Positions 42,118 through 49,900 of a stretch of DNA of 51,119 bases are shown piece after piece (position 1 is the first letter of the stretch; each line of letters starts with the position of its first letter). The notes under the pieces were generated by a model. It was not told the DNA's origin. It worked only from the letters and a program-made list of their open reading frames with translations, and searched no databases. The position numbers and the translations under genes were made by a program. This stretch comes from a bacterium (GTDB lineage Bacteria; Bacillota; Clostridia; Lachnospirales; Lachnospiraceae): contig SFRL01000039.1 in NCBI GenBank assembly GCA_004562765.1, positions 1 through 51,119 on the forward strand. Direction: 5' to 3'.

Positions 42118-42961
42118 CGGAACCTTATATTTATGTGCAACACCGATCGGAAATCTGGAGGATATCACGTACCGTGTGCTGCGCACGTTAAAGGAAGTGG
42201 ATCTGATCGCGGCGGAGGATACGAGAAATTCCATGAAGTTGTTAAACCACTTTGACATCCACACGCCGATGACCAGTTATCATGAGTACAATAAGATCGA
42301 GAAGGCATATCAGCTGGTGGAGCAGTTGCGCCAGGGGAAAAATATCGCGCTCATCACAGATGCGGGAACACCCGGTATTTCCGATCCGGGGGAAGAACTG
42401 GTGCGTATTGCGCTGGAGGAGGGAATCCACGTGACATCCCTGCCGGGTGCTGCCGCCTGCATTACGGCGCTCACGATGTCCGGACAGCCTACCAGACGGT
42501 TTGCATTCGAGGCTTTTTTGCCGCGCGAAAAAAAGGAACGTGCGAAGATACTGGAGGAGATGAAAGCAGAGACACGCACGATCATTCTCTATGAGGCGCC
42601 GCATCATCTGGTTGCGACACTTCAGGAGTTGCATGAAGTACTTGGAAACCGTTCGATCTCCCTTTGCAGAGAGCTCACGAAAAAACATGAAGATATTCAG
42701 AAAACGACAATAGAAGATGTCCTATTATACTTTAAAGACCATGAACCTCGGGGAGAATATGTCTTGGTTGTTTCCGGAAGGGATCGACGGGAAATGGAGG
42801 AACAGGCGCAGAAAGCGTGGGAGGAACTGTCTTTTTCCGAACATATGGCGATCTATGAAGCGCAGGAGATCCCCCGCAAAGAAGCCATGAAGCTGGTGGC
42901 AAAGGACCGGGGAATCTCCAAACGGGATGTCTATCAGGCATTGCTGTCGGAGGAGTCGTAG
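42107..42961 (+). CDS. rsmI: 16S rRNA (cytidine-1402-2'-O)-methyltransferase
   Basis: A 284-aa tetrapyrrole-methylase-fold enzyme. GTLYLCATPIGNLEDIT, IAAEDTRNSMKLLNHF, ALITDAGTPGISDPGEELV, SLPGAAACITAL and RRFAFEAFLPREKKER are the RsmI hallmarks. The ATG at 42107 overlaps trmN6 by 11 bp. Its 3' end overlaps the convergent DUF885 gene by 28 bp. Confidence 0.95.
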   Translation: MDTNGTLYLCATPIGNLEDITYRVLRTLKEVDLIAAEDTRNSMKLLNHFDIHTPMTSYHEYNKIEKAYQLVEQLRQGKNIALITDAGTPGISDPGEELVRIALEEGIHVTSLPGAAACITALTMSGQPTRRFAFEAFLPREKKERAKILEEMKAETRTIILYEAPHHLVATLQELHEVLGNRSISLCRELTKKHEDIQKTTIEDVLLYFKDHEPRGEYVLVVSGRDRREMEEQAQKAWEELSFSEHMAIYEAQEIPRKEAMKLVAKDRGISKRDVYQALLSEES

Positions 42962-44724
42962 TCATAGTAGGAAGGTAAATATTCTTTGATAATGGAAAAA
43001 GGTGCCGGACCAATGGAGAGCAGCGCCTGATGAAATGCTTTGTCATTGTAATCAGAGCCGAAGCGGAGGCGGGCATCTTTTTTTAATTCCAAAAATTCCA
43101 GGTACCCGACGTAATACTTTAAGTAGTTCGCGGGAGTCTCTGCAACCAGTTCATATATGTGGTCGGCGGCTTCTACAGAGGAGATGCCGTAATCTGACAA
43201 AAACTCCAGCACGATATCGCGATCCCACCCTTCCTCATGAACGCCGATATCAATAGAGGCGTAGAGGCTTAAGGTAGCAGAAGCATTCAGTTGAAGTGCG
43301 CGCGCAAGGGTTTCATCCAATCCGGCGTAGCAGTAGGACTGCATTTCAACATAGGTCGCCCACCCTTCTGTGTATCCGCCGAAGTTTAACACATAGCGCA
43401 GCGGCGAAAAATCCTGTTCATAGGAGCTGACTGTCTCGTACAGATGTCCGGGATAGCCCTCATGTGCGAGTGTGGTGAAAAGCTCCAGATCAGAGCGGTT
43501 GTATGCGGGGTTAATGTAGATGTTGTTTTCATCCGGATCATCCATCGGTGCCGTGAGGTAAAAAGCAGGGGAGAGAAATTTTTGCATAGCGGGTTCCACG
43601 GTTTTTACTTCATAGGTATTGTCCGGTGCTGCGGGAAAATCGGCAGACATACACGTTTTCAGATGTTTGAGCATCTCATTCGGGGTGTTCCACTCCAACT
43701 TCACGTTAGACATCTGAGACATAATATCGGGGTTAGATTTTATTATTTTTACTAATTCAGACAAATTCTGCTGTCTTTCTTCCGCTATCATCTCATTCAG
43801 CTCCGAAACACTGTGGGAGCTGGCAGTCGTTTTTTTCACCAGATAAGAATAGTAGTCCGATCCTCCCGGAAGGTGACAGAGGCCGCCTTCATATTTTGAT
43901 GTCCCCTGCAGACGGGAGAGGGCGGTGCTGAGGGATTCATACGCAGGGATCAGACTCTCGTCGATCAGTGTCTGATGTTCTTCCAGATAGGCATCCCTGT
44001 ATTCTTTACTCAAACCGGGAACATCTTCCAGCTTTTTCGGAAAGGTCTCGGTCAGGCAGGAAAAGGCAGGCGGATTTAGCAGAGAGGACAGCTGCGCAAT
44101 GACAGCATCCGTGGCAAAGGCAGGCATAAAAAGGCCCTTTGCAGACTTTTGTTCCTCAAAGGTCACGATCTCTGAAAAATAATCGGGGACAGCCGCCAGC
44201 AGAGCCAGATAGTCTTCCACATCCGTCTGACAGCGGAAGGTATATTCCGCCAGCAGTACAGGGAGCTCTGCCTGAATACCGTTGATGGGATTTAAGGGTT
44301 CTTCATAGTAGAAGTATGTACAGCCTCTCAGATTCTGATCCAGTGTATAATTGAGAATATCATATGTCAACTGCTGTTCCGTGGTCAGCGTGTCGTAGTC
44401 AAAGCGGTTGCATGCGGCACGGATGTTTTCACAGGAGAGGCGCGTGGAGAGAATATTCGTTTCATCCAGGGAGCCGAGTGATATCTCATGGCTTGTGATC
44501 CCGTAGTTTTCCGGATGCGCAAGCGTGTAGTGGAGACCGATCGTGTCTGCAGCGAGCTGTTCCTGAAAGAGCAGTTGTGTGTAGGAGGCGAAATCCGGCT
44601 GTTTTCTCGCTTGTAATGAGGAAAAAGCAGACATGCTGCCGGTAAAAAGTATGGCAATGCAAAGTCCCAGACCTGCCAGCCGGAGTCCGATCCTCGCCTT
44701 CTTGCTATTCGATCCCTTTTTCAT
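42934..44724 (-). CDS. DUF885 family membrane-bound metallopeptidase
   Basis: A 596-aa protein with an N-terminal signal/anchor (basic start, then IGLRLAGLGLCIAILFTGS) and a long helical domain. The zinc motif is in TLAHEGYPGHLYE, with MQSYCYAGLDET and a late Glu-rich helix. DUF885 proteins are predicted gluzincin-like carboxypeptidases of the cell surface. I start at ATG 44724, behind AAGGAAATC; an ATG at 44751 is also in frame. Confidence 0.85.
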   Translation of the reverse strand: MKKGSNSKKARIGLRLAGLGLCIAILFTGSMSAFSSLQARKQPDFASYTQLLFQEQLAADTIGLHYTLAHPENYGITSHEISLGSLDETNILSTRLSCENIRAACNRFDYDTLTTEQQLTYDILNYTLDQNLRGCTYFYYEEPLNPINGIQAELPVLLAEYTFRCQTDVEDYLALLAAVPDYFSEIVTFEEQKSAKGLFMPAFATDAVIAQLSSLLNPPAFSCLTETFPKKLEDVPGLSKEYRDAYLEEHQTLIDESLIPAYESLSTALSRLQGTSKYEGGLCHLPGGSDYYSYLVKKTTASSHSVSELNEMIAEERQQNLSELVKIIKSNPDIMSQMSNVKLEWNTPNEMLKHLKTCMSADFPAAPDNTYEVKTVEPAMQKFLSPAFYLTAPMDDPDENNIYINPAYNRSDLELFTTLAHEGYPGHLYETVSSYEQDFSPLRYVLNFGGYTEGWATYVEMQSYCYAGLDETLARALQLNASATLSLYASIDIGVHEEGWDRDIVLEFLSDYGISSVEAADHIYELVAETPANYLKYYVGYLEFLELKKDARLRFGSDYNDKAFHQALLSIGPAPFSIIKEYLPSYYDYDSSDSNA

Positions 44725-44750
44725 GATTTCCTTGATCTTTATACCTGTCA

Positions 44751-44779
44751 TTGCACTTTTTCCGGGACTATGCTAAAAT
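44751..44779 (+). promoter_or_regulatory. Promoter of the 903-aa secreted protein gene
   Basis: TTGCAC, 17-bp spacer, TAAAAT. It implies a 5' leader of about 210 nt, long enough to hold the structured element at 44850-44981. Confidence 0.7.
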
Positions 44780-44849
44780 GAAGCCCTAATTCTAATGTCT
44801 TTAGATTCTATGTTCCGAATCCCGGCTGTATGAATATTAATGAAGGGTG

Positions 44850-44981
44850 ACTGTTCACAACCACGACACGCACTTTGCTGCGGGGCGTGGGACCAATACG
44901 TATAACAGTAGATGCTTCCCTGCCATGCCGAAGGCATGGCAGGGAAGCCCTTGTTACTGGAACGAGGTACGAGTGAACAGT
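44850..44981 (+). ncRNA. Candidate structured leader RNA (multi-stem junction)
   Basis: An outer stem ACTGTTCAC/GTGAACAGT (9 bp) closes a 132-nt unit. Inside are CCACG...CGTGG with an inner CGCA/TGCG stem (44861-44890) and a perfect 16-bp hairpin (GCTTCCCTGCCATGCC, GAA loop, 44914-44948) flanked by TAACA/TGTTA. The outer stem ends about 5 nt before AAGGAGGG, the ribosome binding site of the next gene. It matches no riboswitch class I can recall. Alternative: a dispersed palindromic repeat. Confidence 0.6.
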
Positions 44982-44998
44982 AATAAGGAGGGATTCAC

Positions 44999-47710
44999 AT
45001 GAACAGATCAAAATCGATCATGGTGGTGCGGATCATCCTGTTGACCGGACTGCTTTTGTCGGTATGTCTTTTTCGACCTCAGACGGCGGCTGCGGATGAG
45101 ACGGATCTCTATCATGAAAGTCTGAAATTTGATTCCAACGGAAATCTTTTGATGACAACACGGGATAAAAAGGCGGGCAGCAGTGTCCGTTACAAAACGA
45201 TCGGCTGGACGATGAAGCGAACACCGGATGCATCTGCAGGAGCAGAGATCGTGCGCTTAAAGCTGGAACAGAACGGAGCATCCCGCCCGGACCCGGCAGA
45301 TCCGGACTATATTTTTACTTATTTTAAATGTGATAAGGATCTGATCTTCGCAAAGATCGGTGTTGCATCGGCAGATTGGCAGAAGGATCTGTACCAAAAC
45401 GGCGGCATCGCTTATCTGGATGCGATCATGACAGTAGTGGAAAATGGCAGAGCGCTGGGTTCTATGGATGAAAGCGGTATTTTGCACGGAGAGGTATATA
45501 CGACTGCTGCCGGGATCATGAATGCGAGAGACTGGGCAGATGCGCAGGCTCTGCGGACACATTATAATAAGGCAGTCAGCTTTCCGCCGCTTCCGGAGAT
45601 GGTTTCACCGGATATCAACAGGGGGGAAGAGGAGCGGGTGAAGATCGCATACGGTGACGTGGAACGCAGCGCATGTAACCGTGTACAGATCCAGGCTGCG
45701 CCGGGGGAGAACCCGGCATTTGATGTGGAGAAGGGTATTCCGACCGGAGAAAATGCCTTTGTGACCGGTCAGCTGCAGAAATATTATTATGAAGGGATAC
45801 TTCTACACTGTTACGGTATGGTGCCCGTTCCCGTAGAGATCGCCGTGACATATACATACTCGATCACAACGGAGGCGGGAACTTCGACGGGGTCTTTTAC
45901 AACCACGATGACGTATTATGTTAACCGCCCGTATTCTTACTACCGGGTCGAAGACCTGCAGTTATACGCGTTGGAGAAGGTCGTTGTGGAAAATCAGGCG
46001 TTGCCGGTGTTTCCCCTGGAGTGTTCGGATCTGTATACACTGCGCCTGGTACTCACGCGTGACCGTGACAGGTATATAGATATACCTACTTATGGAACGT
46101 CTGTCTATGGCGGAGATCTTTCGAGCGGAGCCTGTATCAGCGGTGAAGAACTGGAGCGGATCGCACAGGAGACGGCGGGGGATGTATGGGTAAGAAATGA
46201 TGAGCTGATCATCGATGGGGAAGTGGTTCTGGATGGTTCTTTTGCGGAGGCTCAGGCACCGGAACCTGAGAAACTGTATGGTGAACGGCTGCAGTCGTTT
46301 TGCAGTGAAAACATGACAATCCCGCACACAAAGCGCAATGACAGCTACGATACGTTCGCGGTGGCTTTTTATCGGGATGTATTGGATAAACATCCGCAGC
46401 AGCATGTGGTAAAGCATGTAAACCCGGTGGTCGTCCATACCCCGGTCGTGTGCAAGGGAGGGATCACGGATGATGTTGCTCATAATCAGCAGGTCATCCC
46501 CACCGGAAATTTCAGCCTGATACTGGGACGGGATTTCACGGTCGGGGTATCTACAGTCGGAACGCATAAGGATCAGAAGGGGTATGGAACCCGGGATTAT
46601 GAGAAATATACGGCGCTGCGCCAGATAAAGTTTCCGTTTGAGGTGTATGACAGCGATATGCGATATGCAAAAGACACATGGATCGATCTTCCGGCGGAGC
46701 AGAAGACATTTTATCTTCCGTTGGGCGTGCAGGAGAGAGACTATCGGATCCGCTATCGCACGATCGCCAAAAACGCGGCTGCTGAGCAGGGTGGTATTGA
46801 TAAAAACGGGTATCTGGCAAATCTGGAACTGTCAGATTACGGAGCATATGATGAGCTGACAGTGACTGTCATTGGGCGCATGTATGATCTGGCAGTGACA
46901 GATGTCGTGGATTATCCGCGTTGGAGGAGCGTGTTCTATGACACGGACGGCTCAAAGAGGATGTATGCTTTCTGGATCGGAAAAAAGAATCTGGAAGGGG
47001 ATGTGTTTTTGGGGCGGTCGGCGCAGGGTATCTTACCGATCCTGCCCGGAGACCATCCCTTCAACCGGTCTGCCCGTGCGGTGGGACTTGGCTATCGTGT
47101 GAAAATACAGCTGAAAACGATCGGCGATATGAGGGGCAGCGAGGATCGGATCGCACTGATCCCTACTTATTATTATATACCCCGTGACGGAAGCAGGCGG
47201 CAGCAAGTGCGCCTGTACCGGAAAGAGGATTTGTCTGAGGTACATGTGCCTCTGGTTATGACTGCATGGAACCGGAGCTATATTCCGGTAGAAGTGAGAA
47301 ATGTGTCCGATCCGGTTCTGCGTGCACAGTCCGTGCAGGTGTGGGACGGGGAATATCAGCTTTCGCCGGATCTGTATCCGGTGGATGCAGGCATTGACTT
47401 GGACAGATATATCAGGCAGCGCGGCGGGCGAATCGGTCAACGAGACCCGGTGTTTTTGCGGGATGGATATCTGCTGGTGCAGTTTGAGGTGCGCTCGTAT
47501 CCTGCCAGCTCTTCCCAAACAGGACATCTGAGCTATGCCAATGTGGGAAACAGTATGCGTGGCTATTGTAACATGTGGCAGTTGCAGGGATTTTCGTATG
47601 ATCGGACGGATTATTTCGGCAATCGTTTTGCGTTTCAGGACGGTGACTGTCTGCTGTTCGACACGAAATATTCTCTGCACAGCGACTACGAGAGCTGGGG
47701 AACGCATTAG
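44999..47710 (+). CDS. Large secreted protein (DUF5704-like)
   Basis: A 903-aa protein with a signal peptide (MNRSKSIMVVRIILLTG to ...TAAAD) and no later anchor. Rich in Tyr, Asp and Gly with many beta strands and a central low-charge region; no catalytic motif found. It resembles DUF5704 proteins of gut Lachnospiraceae in size and style, from memory only. The ATG follows AAGGAGGG. No partner gene is evident. Confidence 0.7.
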   Translation: MNRSKSIMVVRIILLTGLLLSVCLFRPQTAAADETDLYHESLKFDSNGNLLMTTRDKKAGSSVRYKTIGWTMKRTPDASAGAEIVRLKLEQNGASRPDPADPDYIFTYFKCDKDLIFAKIGVASADWQKDLYQNGGIAYLDAIMTVVENGRALGSMDESGILHGEVYTTAAGIMNARDWADAQALRTHYNKAVSFPPLPEMVSPDINRGEEERVKIAYGDVERSACNRVQIQAAPGENPAFDVEKGIPTGENAFVTGQLQKYYYEGILLHCYGMVPVPVEIAVTYTYSITTEAGTSTGSFTTTMTYYVNRPYSYYRVEDLQLYALEKVVVENQALPVFPLECSDLYTLRLVLTRDRDRYIDIPTYGTSVYGGDLSSGACISGEELERIAQETAGDVWVRNDELIIDGEVVLDGSFAEAQAPEPEKLYGERLQSFCSENMTIPHTKRNDSYDTFAVAFYRDVLDKHPQQHVVKHVNPVVVHTPVVCKGGITDDVAHNQQVIPTGNFSLILGRDFTVGVSTVGTHKDQKGYGTRDYEKYTALRQIKFPFEVYDSDMRYAKDTWIDLPAEQKTFYLPLGVQERDYRIRYRTIAKNAAAEQGGIDKNGYLANLELSDYGAYDELTVTVIGRMYDLAVTDVVDYPRWRSVFYDTDGSKRMYAFWIGKKNLEGDVFLGRSAQGILPILPGDHPFNRSARAVGLGYRVKIQLKTIGDMRGSEDRIALIPTYYYIPRDGSRRQQVRLYRKEDLSEVHVPLVMTAWNRSYIPVEVRNVSDPVLRAQSVQVWDGEYQLSPDLYPVDAGIDLDRYIRQRGGRIGQRDPVFLRDGYLLVQFEVRSYPASSSQTGHLSYANVGNSMRGYCNMWQLQGFSYDRTDYFGNRFAFQDGDCLLFDTKYSLHSDYESWGTH

Positions 47711-47748
47711 ATCGTCCGGCCTGTCGGCAAGGCGTTTTGGGAGGAACA

Positions 47749-48240
47749 ATGAAGTACAATGTATTGCTGATAGAGAAAGCCATTTTTGGTAATAAACAGA
47801 ATATTCCTTGGAATGATGTAGAGCAATATTTAAAACATTATATCGGACAAGATTTCGTTGTAGAAGAATCGCAGGATGTTATTCATATTGCCAGTAACTT
47901 TCCTGACGAATACACAGAATCAAGGTATACGAAAAAACTTCGCGGTGCATTAGCAAAAGTCAAGGCAAATGCGGCACAAATTATTGATTTAATGATAAAA
48001 AATGCAACTGACAGACGTTGGGTTGAGAACATGGATAATAAGCACAGAAAAGATGCTTCTGAAGGTTGGTATCGTTATGATACTTATTTTGGCATGATTG
48101 TCCAGGGAAGTGGAGAAAGGGAAAAGAGGTTAAATCTTTACAGAGCGACTCTTGTAGTTCGAAAAACACCGCACGGCTTATTTCTATACGATGTTATAAA
48201 TATAAAAAAAGAAGCGAGTACGCCGCATGAGTCAAAATGA
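47749..48240 (+). CDS. Uncharacterised 163-aa protein of mobile-element style
   Basis: Starts MKYNVLLIEKAIFGNKQNIP behind GGGAGG. Clearly more AT-rich than its neighbours. The C-terminal ATLVVRKTPHGLFLYDVINI and KKEASTP recall the tail of large polyvalent or MuF-type proteins of integrative elements in Firmicutes, where it is a nuclease- or toxin-like domain. I recognise no catalytic residues with certainty. Confidence 0.6.
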   Translation: MKYNVLLIEKAIFGNKQNIPWNDVEQYLKHYIGQDFVVEESQDVIHIASNFPDEYTESRYTKKLRGALAKVKANAAQIIDLMIKNATDRRWVENMDNKHRKDASEGWYRYDTYFGMIVQGSGEREKRLNLYRATLVVRKTPHGLFLYDVINIKKEASTPHESK

Positions 48241-48326
48241 CTGTACGGTAGAAAACCGCTTCTTCTCTGATATCATACAAGGACAATATTAAAATGTCAA
48301 GCGTTTGAATAAATTCTGTAAGTAGT

Positions 48327-48854
48327 TTATAACATTGCATACGCCAGTACGACGCTCATCACGATCCCGGCGAGGGTAGCAAGCAGCGCACAGGGCAGTG
48401 TCCAGCGTGTCTTGCGGATCTTGACGGACATATAATAGACAGACATCGTGTAAAACACGGATTCCGTACAGCTAAGCATGATGGAGACACCGAGTCCCTG
48501 GAGGGAGTCAGTCCCAAATTCCTTGAAGATGTCCAGAGCCAGTCCGGTGGCGGCGGAGGAGGAAAACAGTTTCACAAAAGCGACAGACAACAGCTCCGCA
48601 GGAAAGTGCACCAGCTCACAAAGCGGTGCAAGCAGCCCGGCAAACCATCCCATAAAGCCGCTAGCGCGCAAAATACCAACTGCGACCATGAGTCCGATGA
48701 GTGTCGGGAGGATCTGCACAACGATCTTTAATCCACGTACAGCGCCGTGGATAAATGTGTCGTAAATATTGCAGCCTGTTAATAATCCATAGCCAACGAT
48801 CACAAAGATGAATATAGGAATCAATGCATCCGACAAAAAAAGTAAAAAGGACAT
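48327..48854 (-). CDS. spmB: Spore maturation protein B
   Basis: A 175-aa membrane protein of the nucleoside-recognition (Gate) fold: ALIPIFIFVIVGYGLLTG, ILPTLIGLMVAVGILRASG, SSAATGLALDIFKEFGTDS and LSCTESVFYTMSVYYMSV. Needed with SpmA for spore core dehydration. The start lies behind AGGAGGC-like sequence. It is on the opposite strand from spmA. Confidence 0.92.
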   Translation of the reverse strand: MSFLLFLSDALIPIFIFVIVGYGLLTGCNIYDTFIHGAVRGLKIVVQILPTLIGLMVAVGILRASGFMGWFAGLLAPLCELVHFPAELLSVAFVKLFSSSAATGLALDIFKEFGTDSLQGLGVSIMLSCTESVFYTMSVYYMSVKIRKTRWTLPCALLATLAGIVMSVVLAYAML

Positions 48855-49004
48855 ATCGCGTGCCTCCTTCTACACTCTGTATTATGATATGAACGATCAG
48901 AGGAAACGTGCATATACTAAAGAAAAATCGTAACTGTTGCAAACCGGGAGAGACTTGTGGAGGAGTTTTGTTCGAGCAGTTACGGGAGCAGACAAGGAGT
49001 ATAT

Positions 49005-49586
49005 ATGAACTATCTTTGGGGCGGTATGATCGTGATCGGAGTGATCTTCGGTGCGTTGCACGGCGGATTTGGTTTGATCACAGAGGTGGCTGTGGACTCT
49101 GCAAAAGAGGCGGTCAATCTGGCGATCGCCATGGCGGGCGTGGTCGCCATGTGGAGCGGGCTGATGGAAATTGCGCAGGAGACCGGTCTGCTGGCGGCCT
49201 GTACGAAGAGGTTGCGACCGCTATTGAAATTCCTGTTTCCGGGATTGGCGCAGGAGAGCCGAGCAAATGAACTGATCGCTACTAATTTTATTGCAAATAT
49301 TTTCGGACTGGGTTGGGCAGCCACACCGGCGGGGCTGGAGGCGATGCAGGAGCTGAAGCTGCTCTCCGGGGAAAAGAAGGGGGTTGCCAGCCGCGAGATG
49401 TGTACCTTTCTGGTGCTGAATATTTCTTCCCTGCAGCTCATACCGGTCAATATGATCGCCTACCGCAGCCAGTACGGCAGTGTGAATCCGGCGGCGATCG
49501 TCGGTCCGGGGATCGTGGCGACGCTGGTGAGCACGCTGACGGCGGTCATTTTGTGCAAGGTAATGTGTGGAAAGAGAGAAGGATGA
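49005..49586 (+). CDS. spmA: Spore maturation protein A
   Basis: A 193-aa membrane protein: GGFGLITEVAVDSAKEAVNLAIAM (in parts), GVVAMWSGLMEIAQETG, ATNFIANIFGLGWAATPAGLEAM and LVLNISSLQLIPVNMIAYRSQYG. The ATG at 49005 follows AAGGAG. Usually an operon with spmB; here the genes diverge from a 150-bp gap. Confidence 0.92.
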   Translation: MNYLWGGMIVIGVIFGALHGGFGLITEVAVDSAKEAVNLAIAMAGVVAMWSGLMEIAQETGLLAACTKRLRPLLKFLFPGLAQESRANELIATNFIANIFGLGWAATPAGLEAMQELKLLSGEKKGVASREMCTFLVLNISSLQLIPVNMIAYRSQYGSVNPAAIVGPGIVATLVSTLTAVILCKVMCGKREG

Positions 49587-49632
49587 AGTGTTTTTATATG
49601 TTTTTCTGCGAGATCCGGAAATATATAAGTAG

Positions 49633-49815
49633 TTATGTTAATTTATGATAATATTCCATTGCTGAAAAAAAGCATTTTTCAGAAGACTCCTCCCAGCCAA
49701 AAGCTATTTGATGCCATGATTTGTCATATTTGATAAGGCTCCAGTAATAAGGTTTTTCAAAATTGTCATGTTCATGTTTGGTCAGGGATATTTTAACTGC
49801 ATATTCAGGTTCCAT
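49633..49815 (-). CDS. Small uncharacterised protein (60 aa)
   Basis: ATG 49815 follows GGAGG with an 11-nt spacer; the frame is open to 49872. Aromatic-rich (EKPYYWSLIKYDKSWHQIAFG) and AT-rich DNA. It looks like a small accessory gene or the remnant of a longer one. Confidence 0.45.
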   Translation of the reverse strand: MEPEYAVKISLTKHEHDNFEKPYYWSLIKYDKSWHQIAFGWEESSEKCFFSAMEYYHKLT

Positions 49816-49900
49816 TTTACAAAGATCCTCCGAGCGAGTATAATATTTCTGTAAGTATTTTCCATAAGACAAGTATATTCAAAATGACAGGAGATTATGT

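Noticed and set aside
44850..44981. Known riboswitch, tRNA or 6S-type RNA
   Set aside because: No cloverleaf and no conserved core of any class I can recall; left as an unnamed candidate.
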